Shown here: in pieces, positions 22,301-32,198 of the stretch | Numbering within the stretch: position 1 is the stretch's first letter | Layout of the letters: each line of letters starts with the position of its first letter | Assembly (NCBI RefSeq): GCF_035083965.1 | Contig: NC_089724.1 | Span: 34,373,222-34,437,221 of the forward strand | Length of the DNA: 64,000 nt | Source: Branchiostoma lanceolatum | Taxonomy: Eukaryota > Chordata > Leptocardii > Amphioxiformes > Branchiostomatidae | Direction of reading: 5' to 3' | Program-made: the position numbers and the translations under genes | Notes under the pieces: model-generated | Database searches by the model: none | Seen by the model: the letters and a program-made list of their open reading frames with translations, nothing else | What the model was told of the DNA's origin: nothing

Positions 22301-25300
22301 TTTCAGATACAACATAGCAAGCGGTTGAGGGAAAGATAATTAAAGATATCCTGTAACGGAAGAGAATGTCATAAGTATTTGTCCCACAAAGGTCCCACAG
22401 TTTGTGGATAGTGAGCTGGAACTTATGTGGAGGTAGTAGTGTGTTTCAGTGATTATTGCATTCAGTTATAGCTGTACATGTTTGATCAATATCATATTCA
22501 AGTTATGAATGTAAGTTTGACGTATTCAATTAAACGATGCCAGATTCATTTTTTACAAATGTGATTATGTGATATGTTTAATATTTGTCATTGTTTCCCT
22601 TTATATATATATCCTATACAGCATCGGCAGATACTTCCTTCACGAATGCAGCACATGTTGTGAGGACCTTAGCTTGGCTTGGAACAAAGCAATCAGCTGT
22701 CAGATGCTCAGAGTACCTCAGGCTCCTTCGGTAAGGCTTAAGTCCTTCATTGGTACACTTCAATGTTAGCTGAGACAGGCATGATGGATACCCAATGTCC
22801 CTTGTTTTTTGTTAGCTGCTGTGATGAAACGAAGCCCATCACAGCAAGGAGGTTATATAGTCTATATAACCTCCTTGATCACAGTTATGTCAAAATCATG
22901 TGACATGTTACTTAAATACTAAGGATGTGAATTGATATTTATTCATCAATTGGTTATATCATATAGGAACTGGTTCATCACAAGATGAACTCCAAGCTGA
23001 GTCCAACATGCTAGATACAGAAGAAATCAGCCTTGCCTGTACCTTACCAAGAGTGCATGGAAGAAGTGAACTCAGATGTAGTCAGAGAATGGGGAGAGGA
23101 CGATTATACAAATGCAGTTCCACGGCATATACTACTTACGTGTAAAATGTGGCGTGTCATCATGGGAGTTTTTCAGACAGTATAATGTTACTTTGAAGTT
23201 TCTATTTTCAACCTCTGTATTTGAAAATATTTGTATCTGATATCTTTAAGACGAAGAACTGGCCACAAATAAGGCTTTAATTACATGAGTAGAATATGTA
23301 GAACATGTAGAAATTTTGGTCCAAGTGCACTATACGGCAGTAAATATTACCACCATGATGTGATGGTTGTTAATTGTAATACATTTTGTAACAATTGTGC
23401 TTACACAACCCCAATTTACCGACATTAACCTGCATATGCAGAGGTGCTTTGAGTATGTGGATGTCCCTCGGCCTGTCTTAAACGAAATTGATTATTTAGC
23501 CACATAGAACTTCCGTATTGTATTTGATAGTTTTGAACTTAGAAATGCATATATGTTGAAATATGAAATAATGTTACATTCAGGCTTTCCCAAAACTTCC
23601 TGTCATTGAATAATAATGTTTTGGGTATCGTTAAATTAAGAATGCACGCGTATTTATGAATAATTATATAATCAACCATTCTATCAAACTTTGTGTGTTT
23701 GATTTGTACATATTCGTGGCAAATACAAACATATTCAGAGTCACAATATGTCAAAGATTGTAGAAAGTCTGTATGTTGGATCAGTCTGTATCCGTGGCAA
23801 ATACATACTGTACGTATCTGTCAGGATCTTGGGCAATTTCGTGCAATGTACGGCCCCATATCCGTCGAAAATTCCTATTTTTGTATTCCTCCGGATCTGA
23901 GGTTCCGGATCACAGTCCGCTTGTATCCGTCAGTATCCGCCATTTTCTTTTAAAAAATACAGAAAACTTCCTGTACGTATCCGTCAGGATCTCTGGCATT
24001 CCCGTACAGTGTACGGCTCCGTATCCGTCGAAAATACCTCATTTTCGGATTCCTCCGGAAATATTCCCGATCCCGGTGCGGAAATTTTCGGATCCGTTAG
24101 GTTGGATTCGTCAGTATCCGTCAGTATCCGCCAAAAATACAGAAAAATCCCTGTACGCATCCGTCAGGATCTGTGGCATTTCCGTACAGTGTACGGCTCC
24201 GTATTCGTCGAAAATACCTTACTCTCGGATTCTTCCGGAAATATTCCATATCCCAGTGCGCATTTAGTCGGATCCGTCAGGTTGGATCCGCCTGTATCCG
24301 TCAGTATCCGCCAAAAATACAGAAAAATTCCTGTTCGTATCCGTCAGGATCGGTGGCATTTCCGTGCAGTGTACGGCTCCGTATTCGTCGAAAATACCTT
24401 ACTTTCGGATTCTTCCGGAAATATTCCATATACCGGCGCGGAAATAGTCGGATACCTTACACGAATCCGCCTGTATCCGTCAGTATCCGTCAGTATCCGA
24501 CAAAAATACAGAAAAATACCGGTACGTATACGCCGGGAAACGAGGCCATTTCGTGCAGTGTAGGAACCCCAAACATTCCCTGTTAACCATTTAATCTTGT
24601 TCACCTTGCGCCTTTCCTTTCTAGGAATACGCAGTTGTGTTCTACAACCCTTGTCTTGACTGTTACGGCACAGACAAGTTCAACATTTCAGCTGTAGAGA
24701 CGTTACCAGTAAACATGAACCCGCACAGCATCAACATAGAGCTCGTGGTGGAGGTGGAGCCCCGCAATGACGACCCAGTTCTAATTGTCCTTGTTGAGGA
24801 TGAACCCGCTTTGATAGTTCCGACCAAACGATTAGACCTGACAGTTGAGGTGAACCGTGTGTCCAATGTGTACTACCGAGACCTCCACGTCGTTGTGGGA
24901 GCATACGATGTCGAAACGGCTGACACAGTAACTCTGCAGTTCAGTGCTGAAAGTAATGACACCGTGTCCACATCACAGCAGGAACGGCGGGTTGAATTAG
25001 AGCCTGCCTGCACCACCAACTCTACGTGGTTTTCAGTTGTTCGAGAACACAGCAGAAACGATTCCTCAAGACGTCTACATCTGGACCCGTGTGACATTCA
25101 GGCACCGCATCCCGTACAAGACATGGCCTGGGTATTCACTACCCTCACCTACAGACCACATAGAAACTTCACAGGTGATGCATTATATAGTTGTCTTGAA
25201 AGACATGAATTCATGGCTATGGAGTGTATTTTGTCTTTATTTTTTGTGCAGTTTTGTTCATGTAGATATCCTCAAGTTCTTGGTTAAACTCATACGAATT

Positions 25301-27619
25301 GAGACTGATTCCAATATATTTGTATTAATAGGTAAGGATGTGATCAAGATCAACGCCATGGATCAACATGGCGGCCTTTCCCGTGTCGTGACCCTTGACC
25401 TTTACGTTTTGGAGAACCTGTGCCAACACGGCGGAGAATGTGTTGGTGATGTCACCGATCCTGACTGTACATCAAAGGACAGGGCCAGTGGGTTTGATGG
25501 GTAAAGGTTTATAATCACACTCTTGGTGTTTGCTGCGGTACGATGATTAAAGCCATAGATGATTTTTGTTGGCAATAGTCTTTTAACTTCATCTAAATCA
25601 ATTTCAAAAGACAACATGATCTTATATCAATAACAGTAGAGAATACGATGCGGTAGGAAAATAATCATGTGATAGCAGTACAACGAGTTGCATGCACGTT
25701 ATGACATACTTTTGATGAGTATGTCCTCATACACAGGTACTGGTGCAATTGTACGAGCGCTCCCGGCTGGTCAGGCAGTCTGTGCCAGACCGACTATGAC
25801 GAATGCCTTTCAATGCCATGTCCGAGTAATTACACATGTATTGACCAGGTGAGAAAACAGGCTTATAACTGCAACACTCCGAAGCTGGATGTTATTGAGC
25901 ATTTCAAGTCGTATTGTTGAGAAGGTAATATCACAGGAACAAATATCTATAAATCATAATTACCATATTCAGAGGAGGCAAGGGCTTGTCGGATATATAT
26001 TACCTCCATCCCATAATTAGGTGAACGGTTACGTCTGTGAGTGCGGGAATCCCGGCTGGCCCTGCGCGGGATACTGGGAAGCTTGGCAGATCTGTTTGAT
26101 CGTGTTGGCTGCTGTGTTCCTGCTACTCCTGGTAATTGTCTTCTGGAAGTGGAAAAAAACCAGGTATTCTTGGTTAAATATCATTATTGGTAACCCTGCA
26201 GGTGCGATGATTTTGTACAGCAAAGACCTCAATAATAGTCTCTTTCTACTATCATGTTTTACCAAGCATATCCAGTATAGTCTATGTACAAACCTTGCAC
26301 ACTTTTATCTTCATTACGTCTACAGTATCAAGAAGGCAGGTTCTATGTTCTTGGGAAGGTCAAGAGTGTCACCAGCGACAACTTTGATTCAAGTGTAAGT
26401 AAATATCGCATTGAATGTTCATTTCGAATCTAAGCGTGAAAATCTAAGGGTGGAATTGCCATTGGCTTATACAGAATCTAAAAGATCAATGCTCATTACG
26501 GGTTTGATCGTAGACTTGTGTGAATTGTTACTTAGTAAAAAGTGATGTTGTTAACATTTATATTTTCTTAACATTTTACGACGCCGGTAACGATTTTGTT
26601 AGAGTACGTATCGTGCTTTGCATTTTTTTATAATAGCTTTTTATCAATCTTAAGTATATAAAAAATATTCCCGCAGAATTCAAGCGGAATTTAAGTTTCA
26701 ACATAAAGTATCATTAAACCTAAGAAAATTTAAGTCAATCTTTAGGAAGAACTCTTATGGACACGGCATTCCAGCCAGTAAATTTAAATCAGACCATGTT
26801 GATTTGATTATATGGATGACATCAGCGCGCGCATAAATTTTCGTCCGTTTCCAAAATTGAAAAAAAAGGCCATACTGCAAATCAACAAAGCAGCTGCAAA
26901 ATTAGAAAATATAGGCTGTAGATTGCAAAAGAATATTTCGGAAAACGGATGTTAATATTGTAGAATACCAAAGTCAATTCCAAAGTCAAAGAAGAAGATA
27001 CTCTATGTGTTTAGTTTTGTTCATCCTTCCTGGCTACATAGACTTGAGGCAACTTTGTTTGCCAAATTTATTTTATTCGCACGCTCGCATCAGGTTTGGG
27101 GTTCCCAGATGATGTCATCGATATAATCAAATCAACATGGCCTCACCAGGAATACAAAATGCTGGTAGGAGATTGTTTATCTAGTTGTAATGATGTTTCT
27201 ACTTGGTTCTATATATCTTACATCAGGAACCCAGTTCATGGTGTAAGTGGTGGCGACAATGACGTCAAGCCATCTGAACCCGACTGTGTTACTGGGACGG
27301 GCAGGGCTGGACCCGTCTCGTGCAAGGTAAGACTCGGGCTACTGAATGATCTCCACCGTCGGTAAAAGAGAAATTTTAATATGCGGGAAATTTAAGTTTA
27401 TGTATTGAAATAGGTAATGAGAAACATCTCATATTTCAGGTACGCAGCGCTTGGGATGATGACGACTCTTCGGATCGACGGGCTGCCGCCTTGCTGAACT
27501 GGGAGTGGAGCCCTAAGAGCAGTGCCGAAACACGTGACCGTCCCATGGGTGTGCTGGCTTGTGCTGTCACTGAGCTGAGGCCGCTGCGAGGGACGCCTGT
27601 TAAGAAGACCGAACCCTGA
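19191..27619 (+). CDS. Single-pass membrane protein with cadherin-like and EGF-like regions (5' part missing)
   Basis: Eleven plus-strand exons join with consistent phases to about 668 codons and a stop at 27617-27619. Order: 19191-19341, 19598-19740, 20125-20219, 20474-20767, 24625-25174, 25332-25500, 25737-25848, 26021-26163, 26326-26394, 27227-27326, 27440-27619. The ectodomain has an EWQDAQRTC region, an acidic FDLDGDRLFFS motif like cadherin-type calcium sites, and a YRPHRNFTG...DQHGG repeat end. Cys-rich EGF-like units (CQHGGEC, CNCTSAPGWSGSLC, DECLSMPC) follow, then one hydrophobic helix (ICLIVLAAVFLLLLVIVFW) with a KWKKT stop-transfer. The tail is acidic, then basic. An adhesion or receptor role is inferred. 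No start or signal peptide is visible, so 5' exons are missing. A CACTA-like element fills the 3.9-kb fourth intron. Confidence 0.8.
19598..19740 (+). CDS. Membrane protein gene, exon 2
   Basis: 143 nt, acceptor TTTACAG, donor TATG/GTAACA. It encodes VKLWFGVNFFVTTLGNVEIP and a PINITVPINTTEIEPG segment with potential N-glycosylation sites. It leaves one G for the next exon. Confidence 0.75.
20125..20219 (+). CDS. Membrane protein gene, exon 3
   Basis: 95 nt. The acceptor is the weak CTACTGAAG, chosen because it alone keeps the phase. The donor is CCAG/GTCAGC. It encodes EIQEWQDAQRTCDRGMSVQS and then WSDRYAHFQ. The next exon opens with Val-Cys. Confidence 0.65.
20474..20767 (+). CDS. Membrane protein gene, exon 4 (cadherin-like calcium motif)
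   Basis: 294 nt, phase 0 at both ends, acceptor TTTTCAG, donor GAG/GTTTGT. It contains QGPAHFALAAVE and then IWIRYFDLDGDRLFFSISVP, whose DLDGD core resembles the DxD-type calcium sites of cadherin-like repeats. The intron that follows holds the 3.5-kb CACTA-like element. Confidence 0.75.
22622..22730 (+). other. Exon-like segment in the CACTA core
   Basis: The segment is bounded by a CCTATACAG acceptor and a TTCG/GTAAGG donor. Two frames stay open, one of them reading VRTLAWLGTKQSAVRCSEYL. It is conserved in copy B (reverse strand, about 36017-36125). It may be a captured host exon. I do not recognise the protein, and neither frame stays open for long across the next segment. Confidence 0.4.
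22845..22877. repeat. Perfect 16-bp-arm hairpin in the CACTA core
   Basis: CAAGGAGGTTATATAG, one central base, then its exact reverse complement. The hairpin is present in copy B at about 35878-35910. It would form a very stable stem in DNA or RNA. Confidence 0.8.
22967..23145 (+). other. Second exon-like segment in the CACTA core
   Basis: An ATATAG acceptor is followed by a 59-codon open stretch reading GSSQDELQAESNMLDTEEIS and on to a TAA at 23143-23145. To use this frame the upstream segment would need a one-base remainder, and the frame that provides it contains stops. A protein from simple splicing of the two is therefore doubtful. Confidence 0.35.
24625..25174 (+). CDS. Membrane protein gene, exon 5 (large ectodomain exon)
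   Basis: 550 nt, acceptor TTTCTAG, donor ACAG/GTGATG. It encodes two extracellular modules. The first starts EYAVVFYNPCLDCYGTDKF, and the second ends TLTYRPHRNFTG, which is completed by KDVIKINAMDQHGGLSRVV in the next exon. That end is the usual YxPxxNFxGxD...D.HGG signature of cadherin-like repeats. Several N-x-S/T sites are present. Confidence 0.85.
25332..25500 (+). CDS. Membrane protein gene, exon 6
   Basis: 169 nt, acceptor TTAATAG, donor GATGG/GTAAAG. It finishes the cadherin-like repeat (DQHGGLSRVVTLDLYV) and begins an EGF-like unit (NLCQHGGECVG, then a Cys). Confidence 0.85.
25737..25848 (+). CDS. Membrane protein gene, exon 7 (EGF-like)
   Basis: 112 nt, acceptor CACAG, donor CCAG/GTGAGA. 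It encodes YWCNCTSAPGWSGSLCQTDY and then DECLSMPCPSNYTCIDQ. The Cys spacing and GWSGSLC are EGF hallmarks, and DECLSMPC resembles a calcium-binding EGF start. Confidence 0.9.
26021..26163 (+). CDS. Membrane protein gene, exon 8 (EGF end plus transmembrane helix)
   Basis: 143 nt, acceptor AATTAG, donor CCAG/GTATTC. It encodes VNGYVCECGNPGWPCAGYW, then a 19-residue hydrophobic helix starting ICLIVLAAVF, then the basic stop-transfer KWKKT. This sets a type I topology with the C-terminus inside. A decayed copy of this exon is at 30195-30300. Confidence 0.9.
26326..26394 (+). CDS. Membrane protein gene, exon 9 (cytoplasmic)
   Basis: 69 nt, acceptor CTACAG, donor AAGT/GTAAGT. Phase requires the frame IKKAGSMFLGRSRVSPATTL. 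A second open frame (FYVLGKVKSVTSDNFDSS) also looks natural but does not fit the upstream phase with the donor I chose. Confidence 0.65.
26794..27140. mobile_element. MITE, GGATGACATC family
   Basis: The left terminus CCATGTTGATTTGATTATAT continues into GGATGACATC and is matched in reverse at the right terminus with one mismatch, giving TIRs of about 30 bp. The length is 347 bp. It lies in the intron between exons 9 and 10 of the membrane protein gene. No clear target duplication. Confidence 0.65.
27227..27326 (+). CDS. Membrane protein gene, exon 10 (cytoplasmic)
   Basis: 100 nt, acceptor ACATCAG, donor CAAG/GTAAGA. It encodes NPVHGVSGGDNDVKPSEPDC and then VTGTGRAGPVSCK. No domain recognised. 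Confidence 0.75.
27440..27619 (+). CDS. Membrane protein gene, last coding exon
   Basis: 180 nt, acceptor ATTTCAG, phase 0. It encodes VRSAWDDDDSSDRRAAALLN, WEWSPKSSAETRDRP and a basic end LRGTPVKKTEP before TGA. A polyadenylation signal lies at 27747-27752. Confidence 0.85.
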   Translation, partial: VRSAWDDDDSSDRRAAALLNWEWSPKSSAETRDRPMGVLACAVTELRPLRGTPVKKTEP

Positions 27620-27746
27620 ACGAGAGAATGGCCATCATACCTATTCGGATTTTGACTTGACAAAGGCGCTTGTAGGCATTTGCTTCAGCCAATAGTGTAA
27701 CTGTTGAATTTTTGGGCTGATTTTTGTCAGATAATTTCCTGAATGT

Positions 27747-27752
27747 AATAAA
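27747..27752 (+). terminator. AATAAA polyadenylation signal
   Basis: AATAAA lies 128 bases after the stop codon of the membrane protein gene and is the first such signal downstream of it. The distance is normal for a short 3' UTR. Confidence 0.6.
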
Positions 27753-27759
27753 GTATGTT

Positions 27760-28974
27760 ATTTCGCAATAATTCTTAAACCGAACCAAAATTTACGTTTA
27801 GATAAACAGCAGGAACGTCTGATGCTGTATGTTAATGTACGATTTTCTCCCGAGTATAATGCAATGTAATGTCTCATTAATATAATACATATCAACATTC
27901 ATTCATTACATAAATTTACCTTTTTCATTACAATAACCCTACCTTAATCATGACAATTGGTTTTGAATTAATTCTTCTTTTTGTTGTTTGTTTTTTCCGC
28001 TTTGCGAGCAAATAAAAATGCTAAAGCAGCAAACATGTTTCTACAGAGTTGTCTTTTACGATATATGCAGAGAGCCCTACAAATATTACTGGGGAGCTTG
28101 TGAATAGTACTTACATTCAATGACGTGCTTCATTAATCAAAGTTATCATAAGAGATCAGAAAATGAAAACAACACCTGAAAACTCTTCAATGACTTGTCT
28201 TCGTTTTTATCAATGCCTGGATGAGCACTACACGTTATTCATAATGGACATGTTTTCAATTCTCTACCTCTACGTTAGCCTGATTGAATCAAGTTATAGT
28301 GGCCAACCCATCAACTGGCCCCGGGGGGGGGGGGGCATTAACGCCCCGGACAGTGGAAATTCGTTACACAGTGTACCTCTACGTGATTGAAATTAATTCA
28401 TAATCCGAAATGGGGGACGACGTATTTTGTTCAGAATTTGTTCCTCAAATTTCCTACTTGAGACATGCGTGTGTGAGTTTTGGATAGTATCATAAACCAT
28501 ATATTTTTTAAAGTCACCATTTTCCTAGCAGTTAATTACAAAACGTTGCTTCAGGACGTTATAACTAAAATACGACATCTAGTAATTGAATAGTATCACT
28601 TGCCCATGTCTTCAGGAGAAAGAAGTGTAGGTTAGCGGTGTTATAGGAAAACGAATTGATGACATCGATCAGGGCGCGTATTTCTAAAAAAAAAGATTCT
28701 TTCATTTCGGAGATGGTCCGCATAGTTAGAAAATACCAAAAATCAGTGTCACTTTCCACAGGTGCACTTATTGTATACAGGATTCAAATACTTGTTGACC
28801 GTAAGACCTATTATCTTTTCTGTGAAAAATATACTTTTTGTTTTGCTTTTTATTGGCATATCTTCTTTTTGTCGCTCTCGCATGAAATTTGGAGTCTGCA
28901 TGCCTTGGGTGATTTCCTTACTTGCAGCCTTAAAAGATGATACCGATGTTTGACAAACTCACACCGAGCCATTC
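27760..28974. other. Intergenic, nothing recognised
   Basis: A run of G at about 28322-28335 within CCCCGG...CCCCGG is the only notable feature. No exon-like segment. Confidence 0.35.
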
Positions 28975-29280
28975 ATGTGACCAGGGCGTCTTAAAATGGC
29001 ACATAGGGGTGGCGCCCATCTCCATATGTATACCCCTTGGGCGACACAAATTTGGGCAAGTCACTAAAGCAGGGGCCTGTCCGCTGGTAGTGATGTGTGT
29101 GTTTAACTTATATACTTTTCCCCAAATGCTGAGTGCTAAGCAGAGAGCGTGGTATGTACCATCCTTTAAGTCTTTGGTATGACCCCGCCTGGGATCAAAC
29201 TCATGACCTACCGTGTGCTAGGCGAACACTCTACTAACTAGGCCATTGTACCGGAAATACCGAGCCATACCCTTCTAGTA
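28975..29280 (-). repeat. tRNA-derived SINE, second copy
   Basis: On the minus strand an A-box-like TAGTTAGTAGAG (about 29230-29246) and a B-box-like GAGTTTGATCCC (about 29190-29202) are followed by a body with GGGCGCCACCCCTATG. The body motif is shared with the SINE at 4493-4745. The B-box is more diverged here. Confidence 0.6.
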
Positions 29281-30194
29281 AATATGGGGTAGCTCTCCTT
29301 AAACAGCAGACCTTACGATTAAAGAACATCTTGTAGTTGCAAATAAGACCTGTTAGTGATCAAAGTCAGGGACCAGAAAGTAGATCGTTGTACTCAAGCG
29401 ACTTTATCTATTTTGACACCAATTGACAGCCATTTCAAAAGTTTGAAAAATGGTTTCATTGCTCCTAAAAACGTATTTTACCGAAGCGTAATTCCTTTTC
29501 TACCCGTTCCATTTTCTATTGACTGTAATCTTTAACGTTAAATCACTGTTAGTGCTGATCATTAAAATCTTTATTGAGTGTGCCACTTGGCATCTACATT
29601 CATTGTGCTCACATAATATACATGGGATAAGACAGTTGTCATATTTTAAGATCTACAGAACGTATAAGAATCTTACGCTGATATGTTGGTTTATTGGTCA
29701 TTATTGCACTCTTGAATTGTAGACAGATAAGGAGAGATTCGTCTGATGATTCCAGCTACCTGGCATTGGCAGTAAAAAGAGATCTTACGATTCTCTATTT
29801 GTACTTTAGACATTGAATATGATTCTAAACAATCCATTGAGCATTTTGTCATTTGCTTAGTGTCATAATGAGAGAATGATGGGGATGTTTTACCTTTGGA
29901 AAATTTACCGCAATGATATAGCCCCAGCGTGATAAAGGACCACCGTAATGAGACGCTGTATATCAGTTACCTTGTTCGCCAGTATGATTGAAGCCATTTC
30001 TTTTTCCCCGTGCCTGTGTTTGCTTGCTTGTTTGTTTGTTTGTTTGTTTGTGGACAGAAAAACTTAACAAGTTGTGACTGGATCAAAAAGCTATGTGAAG
30101 GTGAAAAAGATAAACATATTTCATCATTACTCTCCAGACGGATTCTTTAATATTCTTTCGCAGCATAACTTCTAGTTTTTGAATCGCGTGATTT

Positions 30195-30300
30195 GGACAT
30201 GCACTGCTCAAGCCTTTCAGTGGCTGTGCGGGGTACAGTGCCTGGCAGATCTGTTTGATCGTGTTAGCACTTGCAAACGTGCCTGACAATAGTATTCCGC
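30195..30300 (+). pseudogene. Relic of the EGF/transmembrane exon
   Basis: The sequence around TGGCAGATCTGTTTGATCGT matches exon 8 of the membrane protein gene (26058-26125). On either side it reads like GYSAWQICLIVLALANV before diverging. It shows that the 3' part of that gene was once duplicated about 4 kb downstream and has decayed. Confidence 0.7.
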
Positions 30301-32195
30301 AGGAATTGGAAGAGGTCCTGGTATTCATGTTATGAATTATCAGTCAGCTTTGTTGGATATGAATTGCAACTTTATCCAGTATTCACGGTTTACGATTTAC
30401 AAAAATGTCGCGTGGTGGCGCTTTTTGTGCATTTTAAGTATAGAGAAAGCAGATCTGAGAAATGTTGGTCCTAAATCTCTAGCGGTGAATCGAAGGAACG
30501 TCACACGGGAAGGGTGTCTTCGACCTTATTTGAAACCCTTTATCGTGATATTCAGATTCCTTTTGAACAATTAAAGACTTTATTGAATTTGTAAGTTCTT
30601 CTTAAATGCCAGGCGTTCGACATGTATTATCAAAACATTGTAACAGGAACCAGCCACAAGATAACGTTTTTAACAACAGCCATGTTAATTTTTTCTGTTG
30701 ACATATAAAGACAACTGAATGTTGGCGCCTGCGTTGGAATCGATGGCTCATGTCACAATTTGGTCACCGAAACAGTAACGCTATTTTTGTCGATTTCTCC
30801 ATGTGGATCATAAGGGCTTCAGGTAAAATTCATACCGTATCTTTTTTTACTCCCGCACACTTATAAAATTGGTTTTAAAAATATACAAACGATTATCGAT
30901 GTAGGTCTGTAATTATTAGTATGCTTGTCATTTTTCTGCTTCGATTTCACTATTTATTTCTCTAGGATTTCTGTATTATTATGTATCTATTATATTTGCT
31001 ATTCCTGAGTCGCCAGCTTCTTTTGGAAAATCTTTAGATACTGTTTAAAAAAGAGGGGTCTGCGATAATTACAATTTCTAGACATATGCATATAATCAAA
31101 TGTATACATTCAGTCGGCCAACGGTTATGCATGCATTTGTATACGTGGTAACGGTACGAGAATGCATCCTGTACTTTTGAAGATATACTTAGAGCTATAA
31201 GGGATATGAAGAGATGTAGGAAGAGTCACGGACATCCGTGCAAAAAACGACCCCGGCAGGAGTACATACAATATCCGGTGTCGCGCCTAATGTTTGCTCC
31301 GACAAATTTATTTTCTGTGGGGTCGTGTGCGTTAATGTTACGGCAGTGTTAGGGCTAGGTTTATGGCTATTCAAAGTCAATTTGTCACTGGAACCTAAGT
31401 CCACCTTTTTAGTATATATATAAGCCCCATAAAGTACCGAGTAACTGTCACTAGAAACCCCATGAAGTGGCCGGGTAAATAATTGGTAGGGGCAAACATC
31501 TGCCTCAACACTGGTACATGCCACGTAATGTTTGGCATATGTAAAGACATTATACGGTGAGGTTTTTGTTGTCCTGAAACAACATGGGTAAGTGTGCTTT
31601 AAAATGTCTCAGGCTGTAACGTTGTTATTTTCCTATATCAGGACAAGTTATCTCACCAGTTGTTTATCTTTGGGATGTTTGATTTAAATTCGAAGCACCT
31701 TAAAAAGTCGACTTATAACTTACAAGTTTCTTTGTGCTCAAGGACTATTTCCCTTTGCAGAAATCCATGTGTTGGTGGGGGTCGGTCCGTTCCTGAGAGT
31801 TTCTTTTATGTAGTAGACATAAAAATTAACCTATCCTTCATATGTTTTAAACTTAGAAATAGTGTGGCAAGTACCCCACGACATTTGTGTAGCAAAACCT
31901 ATGTAATGTTTATGCCATTTTTTACAAACGTATACAAAACAGAAAGGGCAGGATGTGACCAGGGCGAGGCTTATCTTTACTTTACACTTATTTTCGTTTG
32001 AACTAACGCTGAACAGTTTATCAAATCTGCAAGAAAATGTTTCTCGACATGTATATTCGTGGGTTTATCAATGGTCATATTGACGGGGTAGTGAGGGTGT
32101 AGAATCCGTCGAAGCTAATGAAGTAAAAAAAAAACGAAAGTGTAAGCCAACACGGATGTGAATTACTTTAGGCCTTCATTTCTTGTTTATTTTAC
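30301..32195. other. Intergenic, nothing recognised
   Basis: AT-rich sequence with no supported exon or repeat boundary. Confidence 0.35.
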
Positions 32196-32198
32196 TAA

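Larger units (their letters stand above)
21008..24560 (+). mobile_element. Non-autonomous CACTA/EnSpm-like transposon, copy A
   Basis: This 3,553-bp element begins and ends with inverted CACTGCACGAAATGGCC and is flanked by TAG at 21005-21007 and 24561-24563. Its outer parts (about 21.0-21.8 and 23.8-24.56 kb) are packed with short motifs, ATCCG, GGATCCG and CAGTATCCGTCAG, in both orientations. This matches the subterminal repeats that CACTA transposases bind. The core carries spliced-exon-like segments and a hairpin but no transposase. Copy B (34231-37739) is the same element in the opposite orientation, with small indels. It sits 61 bp upstream of the acceptor of the exon at 24625. The strand given is arbitrary. 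Confidence 0.9.

Noticed and set aside
23693-24586. Ser/Arg/Val-rich open frames of up to 184 codons (and mirror frames at 34126-35088) as proteins
   Set aside because: They are translations of the ATCCGTCAG-type subterminal repeats of the CACTA-like elements. The low-complexity pattern and presence in several frames show no real coding.
29180-29260. Functional tRNA gene on the minus strand
   Set aside because: The A and B boxes are degenerate, no complete cloverleaf forms, and the body matches another SINE copy.
31195-31524. 109-codon minus-strand frame
   Set aside because: No domain, no splice context and no repeat match. Length alone is weak evidence in AT-rich intergenic DNA.
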